Assembly: GCA_030435675.1 (NCBI GenBank)
Contig: CM059624.1
Location: 3,248,769-3,312,768 of the forward strand
Origin: Steinernema hermaphroditum
Taxonomy: Eukaryota > Nematoda > Chromadorea > Rhabditida > Steinernematidae
Length of the DNA: 64,000 nt
Reading direction: 5' to 3'
Position 1 is the stretch's first letter; each line of letters opens with the position of its first letter. The notes beneath the pieces are model-generated. The model was not told where the DNA came from. It was given only the letters and a program-made list of their open reading frames with translations, and did not search any database. Shown here in pieces: positions 23,111 to 33,873 of the stretch. The translations under genes and the position numbers were made by a program.

Positions 23111-24099
23111 TTCCGCTTGAAAAGAATTTGAAATCGATCAATTCAGAAGGTAAATGCAATTTAGGTGGAACGGTGTAATTAGTGGAAGAGAAAGATAAAA
23201 GAGGTCAAAACCTGTTTAAGGTCACCGAACTGCAACAATTTTAAAGTTAGAGCAGTGCTCGCTTCTTTTAAATTTTAGATGTATCAGGGTGAAAGAGAAC
23301 CCGTATAAAGTGCGATTTATGCGCCAGAAACATATCGTAGAAACAGGCCGTTCTTATAAATGTACAGGGTCGCTGTTGCGCCGGAAATAATACAGTAATC
23401 AGGCTTTCATAAGAGTGTGTCGAAATTCTTTCAATCATGTGAGGTGGATGAGAGGAAGAATTTCGGAATTCAAACAAACTCAAACTGAACCTGCGAGGAA
23501 CGCAGTCCAAATAACGAAACGTGGATGGACTAGCCAGAGAATGATACTCAGTGATACAAGGCCCATATAAATACATGAGGCTACCGATTAATAATTACTA
23601 GTCTTCCATTAGCTTATCGGTTTTGCTTTGTTTGATGTAATGGGGGGTTCATTCCAAAGGACGTATAAAGTATAAAGTCATTGGCACAAGGCAGATTAAT
23701 GATTCTTATTTCTATGAAACCGCCGCGCACAAAATCACTTGCTCGTCAAGCTCAACACTTCTCAGTAAACACGCGTGTCCGGAAAAGTCCATCGAAAACG
23801 TTAAACTTTACTGCACCCATCATAGCGTTCAGATGGACCATCTCGTAGATGGCACAATCGAACAATAACCACAACAACTGAACTGTGTTACATAAGAAAT
23901 AATGATTTTGATTTGCAGGGGACGCTTCGTGGCTTGTGTCTTGGATAGGCATAAGTCTGATTCATTATCTTTGACGTTCTCTGCAAGCACTGGTGTCTGA
24001 TCTACTTTGAGCAGCCTTTTGAGCGGCCCTTTGAGCACAGTACCTATGATTTCTGTGCGCGTTCATTTCGGTGCAAAATCTGCACCTCAAATATCTAGC
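23111..24099. other. Intergenic, no gene called
   Basis: A minus frame around 23752-23900 (VQLLWLLFDCAIYEM) might be a decayed 4TM exon, but it has no usable neighbours. Nothing else was recognised. Confidence 0.35.
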
Positions 24100-24107
24100 A
24101 TCCTGAG

Positions 24108-24479
24108 CAGGGCTGTGCACGAGACTTTTTCGAGACTCAAGAATTTCGTAGCAATACTAGGTGATGCTGAATAAAGTTTGAGACAAAAATGCTTTATACG
24201 GTTTCAGTAATCTCTCCAGAAGGCATTACACGACAGTTCACTTTTCGTCCCTATGATTTTGCTTTTAAGCTAGTGTTTTTTCAAATTCAATTCTGAGTCT
24301 CGAGTCTCGAAGCCCTCGAGACATATTAAATAATAAAATCATAGTGACGAAAAGTGAACTGTCGTGTAATGCCTTCTGGTGAGACTGTCTCAAACTGTTG
24401 TTGTCTCAAACTTTATTCAGCATCACCTAGTATTGCTACGAAATTCTTGAGTCTCGAAAAAGTCTCGTGCACGGCCCTG
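24108..24479. mobile_element. hAT-like foldback MITE
   Basis: Arms of about 150 bp are near-perfect inverse copies: CAGGGCTGTGCACGAGACTT at the left, CGTGCACGGCCCTG at the right, with GCATTACACGACAGTTCACT and its inverse further inside. Flanks are ATCCTGAG (24100-24107) and GTCCCGAG (24480-24487), an imperfect 8-bp direct repeat. Ends in CAGGG..TGTGC and an 8-bp duplication point to the hAT superfamily. There is no coding capacity. Confidence 0.75.
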
Positions 24480-24689
24480 GTCCCGAGCATTAGCCTGAAT
24501 GTTAGGCCAAGCACAAAAATGAACACAGGACTCGTTTTGTGCGCCCGTAACCTTAAATATCTATTCGCCCAACTGAACTTGCGTTCAAATGTAGTGTTCC
24601 GTTTTGAGCAGCCTTTACTGTCCGGGACCGAATCCGATATGGACTTTGCCTTCGAGAGCTCTGATTTCGCATCTCCAAGAAAAAGAGAT

Positions 24690-25030
24690 CAGATGATACG
24701 AGTTTACTTCTCGTATCAGAGGCTTACGCCTTGCGAGACGTCATATATATGCACAAAAAACACATTATCACTCCGTAGTCGCCGGTCTTCTTCTGACTTC
24801 GGCACATCAGAGTAGAGCACAGCGATCCCATTAGTGTGCGCGGGCATCAGAGACGCGAAGAGCTGATTCCGGAGACGGTGGAGCACAGCAAACCCATCTC
24901 AGCTCAGGTGGCGGCGCGGACGTTGGAGTTGAGGAGCTTCTTCGGCAGCTTCCGCGGGCGGCACGAGTGAAGAACAGGCATGCAGGCGAAACGCGTTGTC
25001 GGAGCACAACAGGCGAACCGGGAAGAGATC
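24690..25030 (-). mobile_element. SINE-like family R1, 5'-truncated copy
   Basis: The tail side is complete (ACGAGTTTACTTCTCGTATC, then GGCTTACGCCTTGCGAGACG, with TATATATGCACA following). About 340 bp are closely similar to the 12.7-kb copy. The head half (CGATCGGTCGGG..) is missing, as expected for 5'-truncated retroposons. A duplicated AGATCAGATGATA string occurs on both sides (near 24687 and 25026), which would be a long target duplication. Confidence 0.75.
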
Positions 25031-25124
25031 AGATGATATCTTTATTTAAGTTAAGCGTATAATGATACCACTAAATGCTAAAACATAATAATATTTCCAT
25101 AGTTCTGTATTGTTTTTTTCCGAT

Positions 25125-26462
25125 TCAAACGTTCTCCAATTCACTGTCATCCTGCTGCGGAGGACGATCGTACGACTCGGCGGCCTCTGCTTTTAAATAC
25201 TGGTGGCATCTCCAAGCGGTGAAGATACAATACACGTCGGACAAATAACAAGCCATATAGAAGAGGAGCAACACTAGATATAAGGGGTCAACAGAAGCAG
25301 CCGTGATGATGAACAAGATGAAGAACACATCAAAGAGTCCGAAGAGAAAGCGGATACTCTAAACCCAAAGTGGTTAAGGGACATAAAACAAAGAGCTCAC
25401 CTGGATGATCATGTACGGCCAAAGTAGAAGCGGCCTCTGAAGCCGTACAGCAATGAGGGCCAGAATCGAGCCAACCACAGATGCTATGTAAATCATCTGC
25501 CGCATGACATGTATGTTATCGGTGGACTCTTCTGATTTAGCGTATTGACTACCAAATATAAAGATGTCATTGATAATGGTGAGCACGGCTAAGATCATCA
25601 TTCCAGTCTAAATGAATAGTTTTGACGTGGTGTATCTTGGGTAGGCCTTATGGTAATTTACTATTTTTTTTTGTCTTTAGATCGATCTGAGCACGGCACA
25701 ATCTCCGTGTAGTGGGAGATCGTATAGAAGTTCGCATTATTACTCAGGACTACCGCAAAAATCGATACCCGTTTTGGAGGCTTACAAGGGAGTTTCTCGA
25801 AGTGTTCTCCTTGCCAACCATCTCAAGATGTGCCAGAACATAATTTTCGAAAGGTGTTTAAATGATATACGTAAGGTGACGCATTTTGGTGGACCCTTTA
25901 TAAGTTATCGTCCTGTCTTTAATCCGGTTTCGTACACTTTATGCGGTCATAACTTAGATATTCCGGAATAAATACACAAAATAATGAAGGGCTAAATCAC
26001 AGACTAATGTCACCACTTCATGGTCCAAAAGAGTTTTAGAGAGAGAGCCAAGAGAGCCCCAATTTTGATGACAGTGTTCGCAACGGGCAAACTTTTTTCA
26101 TTGACTTAACCCTTCATAGCAGGATTCAGTGAAATATTCATATTTATCAAATGTAAGACATCTAAATCCCATGGTATGATCCTAAAAGGGAACTTGGAAA
26201 TCTAAAGTAAGGTTGATCGCCGTCCCTGTCGCCGTTTTGTGTTCAGGTGGAAATAGCGACGGCGACGGGTTTCCCACGAGACAGCCATAAATTATCCATC
26301 TGGTGCTATCTACATTTGGTGGTGTTTTGACTTCAAGTTATCAAACAATAGCCACCGATTCAGCTCTGATACTGTTTCCCCATTCATCAATTCCCATAAT
26401 CTAATTGTAATGCATACCTTTATGTGAAGACAGTCACAACAGCATCGTTCTTCGGGCCTCAT
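25125..26462 (-). CDS. Four-transmembrane family protein, member J
   Basis: Predicted membrane protein of 161 residues. Minus exons: 26462-26418, 25607-25401, 25358-25125; phases 0, 0. Start exon MRPEERCCCDCLHIK. Exon 2: TGMMILAVLTIINDIFIFG (TM1), then ASVVGSILALIAV (TM2) and LLLWPYMIIQ. TM3 and TM4 are fused in a single last exon, lacking the phase-1 intron of most relatives. After TM4 comes WRCHQYLKAEA, and an acidic tail ends in RPPQQDDSELENV. It is closest to member K in every exon, in the tail motif and in intron loss, so the two are a recent tandem pair. The first intron is about 0.8 kb. Confidence 0.85.
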
Positions 26463-27088
26463 CGTCACGTCTAAATAAAGAGCAACAGATCAGCACTAGT
26501 GGAAAGGAGACGCGACGAAATGGAACGATGTGTAATCGTATGCTTCGAGCACCGATGGATGGATGTGTCTCGGCCGCGGAAGTGCAAAAAGTTGCGAAAA
26601 AACACGGAATTTCAACTAACCGGTTTATTGATTTCGAACGTTCTTTGGTGTTGTCTGAGGTCCACTTGTTTAAGCAACTGTTTGCGTAGAAAACTACCGC
26701 TTAACCATGTTAATTTACGATATCTGTAAATAAACAAAGTGAAGGTCACGTGACAATGACATATAACAATGACATGACTGTATTCAGAAGAAGCGCAGGA
26801 AGCAGCAATGATGAAGATGGCCCGCCAACTGCGAGCGCTTGCCGTCAGACGAACGCTACAGATTCGATGTGCGATAACCACGGCTGTCGCTGAGTCATTG
26901 CTCGTCGTCATTCTCCTGCATTTTTCTACTATTCGTTCTCCTTATGCCGACCTCCCTATCTGTCTGTTCCACTTGACCACATGTGACCAGGTTTAAGAAT
27001 ATTTACTATACTATCATACTTTCGATAAAAATTAAAAAGACAACCACAAAACACAGTTATTAATGCATTGCGGACCTGTATTCTTCAT
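26463..27088. other. 5' flank of member J, duplicated upstream of member K
   Basis: From about 26463 to 26650 the sequence matches the flank of member K at 28386-28560 (shared AACG.TG.GTAATCG, GCGGAAGTGCAA, TTTTGAACGCTCTTTGG-type strings). The duplication unit therefore included the promoter region. There is no gene of its own; the plus open frame at 26499 is not supported. Confidence 0.55.
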
Positions 27089-28385
27089 TTAAACTCTCCC
27101 CAATTCGGTGTCATCCTGCTGCGGAGGACGGTCATAGTTGTCGGCTTCCAGTGACTTAAGATACTTATAACATTTCCATGCAGAGTACATACAATAAATG
27201 ACGAAGCCATAAGCAATGACAGATATGATTACAACATATGTGAATAAGTTGCTAGAATGGGATACCGCGGCGACAAAAATCGTAAAGATCTTAAAAAGCC
27301 CATACACTATGTGAATAGCCTAAAAGAGGTTTTACAGTGAAGCTATGTGAGAAAGCTTACCTCAACAATCAGGTATGGCCAGAGGAGCTCAGCCTTTTGT
27401 CGTGATACAGCGAAGAGGGCCAGAATCGCGGTCACTAGCGATGTCGCGGCAACTGCATATTCCACAATGAACAAGACAGCGGGCGTTTCACTGGAGGTTT
27501 CGTGACCACTGCTGATTGTGATGATGTTCCCAATAATACTGAGTACGGCTATGATGTTCATTCCAGTCTAAATGAACTTCAGTTTTGAAATTGTCTTTTT
27601 ATTTGTTGACGGTATTGACTGAGTGCTCCTGGCCCTCATTAAGTTGTGCAGTAAAAAGGAAGTCGCACAAAAAAAGAATAATAAAGTGCGCTTGTATGTC
27701 AAAGTACAACAGAAAAGGGTTTTTTTTTTGCTTATGCTGCTGGCGATCAACTGCTTGGTAAATTACCGTAGATCCATCCATCTGCCCACTTCACTCATAC
27801 CCGAATCCGAAAAATTCGATTTAGCCCCAAAGTGCCTCCAGCCATAGCGGAAGTAGGTCTGCGTTCCGCTTCGCAGTACACCGACGTCAGACCTCCATTT
27901 CAAGCAATTCTTCACAGCTTTGAAACTGATGAAATAGCCGGCTGTGCCGCTGAAGCTAGATGTGAGGACTATTGTAAGAGCTCTCTTTATAGCACGGGAA
28001 TGTGTCTTCCATGGGACATAGCCATTGATCCAAGAAGGCAGCCAAACGCAACTTTGAAATGTGAAAGAAAAACCGATATATTGCTGCCATTTAAGGTCAG
28101 GGACGTTTTTAGAAATTCAGGAAATAGTTGAGAATAGGCCTACGTCGTTGATCATGAAGCACCTTCACTTCCAAATTGTGAACCGGAAAAAGTCTTGAGA
28201 TAGTAGTGTGGGCGATTAGTGATTATGAAAGCACGGACATTTACACTTTACTGTATAGGGCAATATGTGAATCTGCTCTTAACCCATCCTTTAACGCAAG
28301 CCCGTAAATTTTTTAAAATCCTGTTTTGTATAAGGAATACCGTTATATGGAGACTGTCGCAGCAGCATCGTTCATAGGGGTTCAT
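27089..28385 (-). CDS. Four-transmembrane family protein, member K
   Basis: Predicted membrane protein of 160 residues, tandem paralogue of J. Minus exons: 28385-28341, 27567-27361, 27319-27089; phases 0, 0. Start exon MNPYERCCCDSLHIT, in which the usual final lysine is threonine. TM1: TGMNIIAVLSIIGNIITI; TM2: LVTAILALFAV, then ELLWPYLIVE. The last exon carries TM3 (IVYGLFKIFTIFVAAV) and TM4 (YVVIISVIAYGFVIYCMY), then WKCYKYLKSLE. The tail RPPQQDDTELGRV is nearly identical to that of J. The first intron (about 0.77 kb) holds an opposite-strand cysteine-rich open frame near 27.9-28.1 kb. Confidence 0.85.
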
Positions 28386-28799
28386 GGTTGCAGTTCAATA
28401 AAGGAAAGGGACGAAGCGCGCGCGAAACGGAACGCTGCGTAATCGCCTGCCTCCAGCGCCACTAGGCAACTCCGTTTCAGCGGCGGAGGTGCAAAAAAAA
28501 TACAAAAAACGCGGAAGTGCAAGCGACTACTTATCGATTTTGAACGCTCTTTGGGCGCGCTGTTGAGAGAGGGTGCAATGCGCATGCGTCTAGTGGGAGA
28601 TGTAATGCATTGTTAGAATTTTATAACCTATGCAAAATTGGATTGTCATGTATAATATTGGGTTTATCGATAAAAAATGGCGGATTCTGTAAGCGTCCTT
28701 TCATTTCACAATATTTGCTCTAATGACCAAACCAATAGGCACTTTGTCGAATACAGCTAATTGTGTAGTGTTGAGTACAGACAATTCGCTCCCCGCACT

Positions 28800-29078
28800 A
28801 TGATTAACGACTTGTCCATTACATTCCTCTTGATGTTGGTTGCCGTGATGATCATTTTTCTGGCACCTCGAGATTGCAAAATGCGAAGTGATGCATGGGC
28901 TGCCTACGGTGGTAATTGTGTGATAGACGGCGACTGCGTTCAATCAACTTTCACTGAGCACATCGAGCAGAATCCTCGGTCGTTGTGCTACTTTCGGACT
29001 GATCCCATGTGTGCACAAGAAAGCAGGAATCATACCAATCACAATCACAGAATCACAAGAAGCACAAGCTGGTGACGG
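28800..29078 (+). CDS. Possible small cysteine-rich secreted protein
   Basis: A single open frame of 92 codons from an ATG. Residues about 6-22 are strongly hydrophobic (ITFLLMLVAVMIIFL) and could be a signal peptide, followed by a mature part with five cysteines and a histidine/asparagine-rich end (NHTNHNHR). No family recognised. It lies upstream of and divergent from K's promoter, and tail-to-tail with member L. No introns are needed. It might equally be chance; the cysteines are not in a spacing I can assign. Confidence 0.3.
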
Positions 29079-29241
29079 TATCCGAGAAGACCGATTCGTT
29101 GTCATACACTGCTCTTCTGATTCATAGAATGAGATAGTTAAAAGTCTGAAATCGTTCGAAAGAAAGACGACCTGATTAAATCTGTTTTCATTGATATTTT
29201 CAATAGAAATCTGCTTTATACAATTACATAGTTTACAATGC

Positions 29242-29918
29242 TTAAATATTTTTAATCTCTATACTTCCACCCGGAGATCGATCGGTATCTTGAGCGCAAG
29301 GACCACATTCTATCCTCTTCAGATAACGATGGCTATTGTAGGTTAGAACGAGGCACACAGTCGCCCCAAGTATGTAGACGAAATAGGCAACTGCACTGTA
29401 AGCGTGTAGTTCTTCGTCTAGAATAAGACATGCTTCATTTTTGTTCCATTTGGACTGATCTCACCTGTGAAGTTGCCAAGTAGCAATAGCAGTTTTCGTA
29501 GATCTTCGAGCGCCTGTTGATAGAGCATCATTTTTATGACACTAAAAACCATGTCTACGAGCTAAAATAAACTGTCAAAACACAGCAATGTACTATCAGG
29601 TACCTGTATAAGCATCAATGGACGTAAGAATCCAGATTCATTGGACACTACTGCTAGAAGAGCATAACAACATGAAAATACGGCCACCCACACAATCATA
29701 AAATCGATTGTGTTGATAAACCACGGTGTCGGATCATCAGGAGTAAACACTTTGCACCCCAAATAGGCAAATTTAAGGAGGCTGACGGCAAGACCTATAA
29801 CAGCGACAATCGCGGCCGGTGTCTAAATGACTATATTTTATTTAAAATACGGATTGATATCTACCTTCACATGAATATGCCCACAACAATAATAGTCGTT
29901 AGTATTTCGCGGTTGCAT
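29242..29918 (-). CDS. Four-transmembrane family protein, member L
   Basis: Predicted membrane protein of 181 residues. Minus exons: 29918-29865, 29822-29604, 29561-29465, 29417-29242; phases 0, 0, 1. Start exon MQPRNTNDYYCCGHIHVK, very close to that of member F. TM1 is AAIVAVIGLAVSLLKFAYL. TM2 is IVWVAVFSCCYALLAVV, then FLRPLMLIQ. The linker exon is LVDMVFSVIKMMLYQQ. TM4 is AVAYFVYILGATVCLVL, followed by SHRYLKR, with a tail containing several cysteines (ECGPCAQD). All introns are 42-47 nt. Confidence 0.82.
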
Positions 29919-30659
29919 GTTTGCAGCGCGAGCGCTTCAAATCGATCGATAGTAGACAAACTCTCATGAGAGGTAGCACAGTGCGCGGGCGCAAGATGGA
30001 TGACTCACTTTCTCGTGCGTCGGTATATTGTAAAAAACTGGAAGTGAAGTGATGGTGTGCGTTTGAGTCTCCTGAAAATAACACATTAAAGGTATTGTCC
30101 ATTGGAATAAAATTTTGAGCATGTGGTGAAGAGAAAGGGGGAAAAACAACACAGGGAGTTGAAGTCGACCCGCCGGAATACATCCTGAGTGATAGGCATT
30201 TGTAGTGTCAGCTGGTCATGGCTTTTCCCTGCCACATTATAAAACAGACTCAAAGACGAGGTGACAATCTCTTGTTGGCGAGAGGCGGGAAAACAAACAA
30301 AAAGTGAAGCGGGGAGACCTCGCGAAGAAGTGGTGCGGAAATCGAAGATGAAGATCATCTTTATATATATGGTCGAGATGCACATTGCTTAGGCTACAGT
30401 CACCACATTATAGTAAAGCCATTGCTTGGATTAGGTAACCACCCTTTGTTGTTGATTTTTAAATCAATCACCACATCGGCATTTCACCTATATTCACATG
30501 ACTCGAATCACATCGGTTACATTGATTTTCTTCCAGTATGTACATACTGGAGATGGTATCTGTAATGAGTGTTCAGAGGCAGAGATCCATTCAACCGATC
30601 CGTCAGATAGGCTAACTGAATTCCGTAGATTCGCAGGCAGTTGAGCACACCGGTTGAAC
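29919..30659. other. Intergenic, no gene seen
   Basis: Upstream region of member L. Minus open frames at 29899-30385 have no motif or splice context. A TATATATA run lies near 30361. Confidence 0.4.
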
Positions 30660-30835
30660 TGCTTTGGAGCAAGGATAATTGGATGAGTTGGCGGTGCAGA
30701 CTTCGAAGTTTCGGCGAGACTTTAACCGTGCAGACCTTCTGCGAGTCTGTGTGATCACTGCATCAACGGCAACGGCCAAGAGCGGTCGCCCACTTAACTC
30801 ATTTCTGAGAGAGCGAATAGAGGACCCGTTAACAT
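30660..30835 (-). repeat. SINE-like family R1, diverged fragment
   Basis: Retains the R1 order GTGCAGACTTCGAAG, CAACGGCCAAGAGCGGTCGC and CTTAACTCATT, diverged from the 11.0 and 12.7-kb copies. The tail is missing. Confidence 0.55.
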
Positions 30836-30922
30836 ATTCGTATTCGTACACATTGCCACCAATTTTTTGGTGTTTATTTGATTTACGCACATGTCATATT
30901 CGTTATAAAGCGTTCCAAACAT

Positions 30923-31492
30923 TCACACCAGAAGGTTAGCACACTCACTATTCTGTATGAAAAGTCCGTCTTGCACCGTCTTGCGTTCACTGTGTCGTTT
31001 CACGGTTCTGCCCAAGCCATCCTTGCCTAGACGATCGTAGCAAGTTTTCAAAATTGTCAATTGCCACGCACTAAGAGCAACATACACAGCTTGGTATATA
31101 GATGACATTTCATAATCTAAACGATGAACTTCCGAACTGATGAAGTTACATTTTACATACGGCATGTTCCAGTCACGACTCTGTGTGAGCGTACAAGTGA
31201 CGAAAACAGTTCACACGAATTGAGTAAAAGAAAGCTAACCTGAAATACGTTTCCTTCGTACCCAAAGATAAAGGATAAAGCATACCAGGACAACAATTAA
31301 TGGAAGTAAAAGAGCGGAATCGCGGACAATTATTGACAAAAGAGCAACGATACTAGCAACCACAATCAGGACGTATGCAAGTGTCATTGCAATCTCAACC
31401 TCTATAGCGTTCTTGGTGTCGTTCGGTGCTCCGTTAATCCCCCCAGCTATTGCATACAGTAGGGTGCTAATCGCTACCAGAGCGGTGGCTGC
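30923..31492 (-). CDS. Four-transmembrane family protein, member M (partial)
   Basis: Exons 2 to 4 of the family are present: 31492-31286, 31239-31161, 31116-30923; phases 0, 1. Exon 2 begins AATALVAISTLLYAIAG (TM1). TM2 is TLAYVLIVVASIVALLSII, then LLLPLIVVL. TM4 (SSIYQAVYVALSAWQLTIL) is followed by KTCYDRLG and an unusually long polar tail ending ECANLLV. I could not find a start exon. The nearest upstream coding exon is that of the RING gene, whose phase does not fit. It may be a gene with an unrecognised first exon, or a copy that lost it. Confidence 0.6.
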
Positions 31493-31628
31493 CTGGAATG
31501 GAACATTGTGAACAACTCGGTGTCAGAAAAAGAAAAGAAAGTTGTAGAAAAATTTATCAAAAACTAAGTTCAACTCCAAGTCCAAGTCCAAATTGTGGCC
31601 AATCAAGGGAATGCGTGCGGTCGTCCAG

Positions 31629-31993
31629 TCATCTAAACAAGATTGTGCCCTGAACAGTCTGTGACGTAATACCTTTGGGTTTCTCTTGATGTACGTTTTC
31701 CTGATGTAACTGAAGAAGAAGCCCTAAACGCCAAAGTGTATCACTCCCTTTCTGTGACACTCACGTTTCAAAGTCACATTTTCCGTTCGTTGCCCAAAAA
31801 TGTTAAAGGCTCGTGGTTTCTTGCAGACAGGACAGTTCCGCTCAAACGGGTCTCCATCGCCTTTCGACGACACCGCAAACCAGCGGTCGCATTGTGCGCA
31901 AATCGACTCGCCACAGCAGCTTAAGATCAGTGGATCCGTGAGCGCTTTCGTACAGATGGGACAGGAAAAGGAATCGACCGAATTGAGCGACAT
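31629..31993 (-). CDS. RING-type zinc-finger protein
   Basis: Predicted protein of 107 residues, probably an E3 ubiquitin-ligase-like RING protein. Minus exons: 31993-31765 and 31723-31629 (phase 1, 41-nt intron with a GTGAGT donor). Residues about 10-60 hold eight cysteine positions: CPIC, SCCGESICAQC and NCPVC. Where classical RINGs have CGH, this has CGE, so the histidine ligand is replaced. The arrangement is closer to all-cysteine C4C4 RINGs (CCGNS type). The second exon encodes LLLQLHQENVHQEK and ends shortly after. A possible upstream exon at 32093-32047 (MAMGKQFCREVVTVL) can be joined in frame in phase 1. It sits between two broken members of the 4TM array, on the same strand. Confidence 0.65.
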
Positions 31994-32207
31994 ATCGACT
32001 CAGAAAGAAAATAAAAGCGTTATCACTTTTTCGCTGTTTGCTTACCTAGAACTGTTACGACCTCTCTGCAAAACTGTTTGCCCATGGCCATCTGCGCCCA
32101 AACGCAGATAAGGGTGGAAAGTCATACGAAAGCTCACTTCGACGAAGGAGGTGCAAAGTGCGATGATGCGAAGATTGCGCTTAGTCCAATATTTATTCCA
32201 ACCGTAT

Positions 32208-32528
32208 TTACAGGTCAGGGATAGATGTACATTTCCCAGAGACAATATATGTCACTTCGTTCACCTTCCTTCGAGAGGCACGCGCACAAGCCTTTCTGAC
32301 GAGGTAGGCATAGCACTGTTTAAGAATGACTATAAACCATAATGCAGAGAAGAAGCAGGCTATGTTGAGAGCCGATTCTAGGTTCACGAAGTCCGCTATA
32401 ACAAGTGTGTGGTAATGCAACAAATTATCGATCAGTTTACCATGGTAGTCCTTGTCTTTCATTCTGGAATCGTAGTAGTTCATAACAAATTTGATGGCAC
32501 CCAAGCAGTCGGCCAGAATGTTAAACAC
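32208..32528 (-). pseudogene. Four-transmembrane family copy N, 3' exon only
   Basis: One exon after a good TATCTTTTCAG acceptor encodes the family's linker and TM3-TM4 half (VFNILADCLGAIKFVM, then LNIACFFSALWFIVIL and KQCYAYLVRK), followed by a basic tail. The usual exon 2 with TM1-TM2 and the start exon are not present within 700 bp upstream; a hydrophobic stretch at 33.0-33.25 kb is out of frame with the expected pattern. It is most likely a remnant, although a distant exon is possible. Confidence 0.5.
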
Positions 32529-33873
32529 CTGAAAAGATATTTGAGTCAGAGTGGTCAAGTGTGGGCCAGAAGCCAGCAGTTCAAGGCCTATCCGAGTCCA
32601 CTAGAGTCCGACTCGAAAGGTGTGGGTCTAATAATCGATTGTTCAATCGAGAAAACAGTCTTCGAGGACTTAATGCATTCGAGGACCGTGATTGAATTCA
32701 CCCTCGAATTCCACTCGACTCGGATTCGATTTAAGATACTCAAGCGAGGGTCATCTTTGGCGTGTCAACATTTCATGATCAGCCTCTATTTGTCAGTCGG
32801 TCTGCACTCTGATTCTACTACGTCAAAAGCACATCTAGCCACCGTGTCATAACGCCCTCTTAATGTGATCAAAGATCATGACACTTAGATCGCATGTGCA
32901 GCCCGGTCTAGCCAATGTGTGTCCGAGATTCGCCCAGTAACATCATTGTGAAAACAATTAACGCTGGGCAAACAGAAGTGTACTACATTTGAGAATCATC
33001 CATCATACACCGATAAAAAGATGTTCTGCGAACTGTATTTCGTTGACAGTAACGATCATATAACGTGCTGTTTCAAACATGAAAATTTGTCGGCAATTAC
33101 CGAACCTACACCAATAGCGATTGTTTCCGATTAGCGATTGCGCAAACCTATTGCATGCAATGGTTACATTGGATAGCAAATAACATAACAGCATCAGGAG
33201 ATTGAACCAACTGCGAGCGAAACCAAACAAACAGTGTACCTTCATCTCATTGTGACTATCTTTACCTTTTTAAGCAATTTGATAACTGATTGAATTTTAA
33301 TTTTTTATTAAAGTTGCGTTATCACTGCAACACTTACACTTTTTGAGGGAATAGGGCGTGGAAATACGCTTTTGACATCGATCTTAATCATCTTTTTGGT
33401 GTTCGAATTCACCGTCTCTGCACGTTAGCTACACTGTTCAAGTACTCCGTTTTGGAAACGATTTTCTTTACTATGCTTCATCTATCGTATTGATCATTCG
33501 GAGTTCAGAAAGCTACAAAGATGTGCCTATTGTTATTGTGCCATTAAACATCAATCGAATGTTCGATGCAGGTGTCGGAAACGCGATGATGACGGAAAAC
33601 AAGAAAAAAAGCTCAAAAGCATGATGGAAAGATGGATGGAATTGTTTGGAGTTTGGTGACCTTTATCTGAGAACCCATCCTCATCTCTCCTCAGCAAACC
33701 GTCTCCGGAATGGCTAACCAGGTCATAACAAGAGATAGTACAATTCTTGTTGCGCAAACGTTTTCTGTGGGGGAATAATATCTGAGCTCAATGGCAGATA
33801 TTTGAGTGACGAGACGTATATAAATTTGAGTGTTTCGTTCAGCTATTCTCCCCGTCACCTAATGAAAGTTATG
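32529..33873. other. Intergenic; possible decayed 4TM exon
   Basis: The minus frame at 33245-33003 contains WFNLLMLLCYLLSNVTIA, which could descend from TM1, but frame breaks follow. No other coding signal was seen. Confidence 0.35.

Noticed and set aside
33003..33245. Hydrophobic minus frame that might be exon 2 of tetraspan copy N
   Set aside because: It lacks the TM2 end motif and a phase-0 donor; frames break between the two hydrophobic parts.
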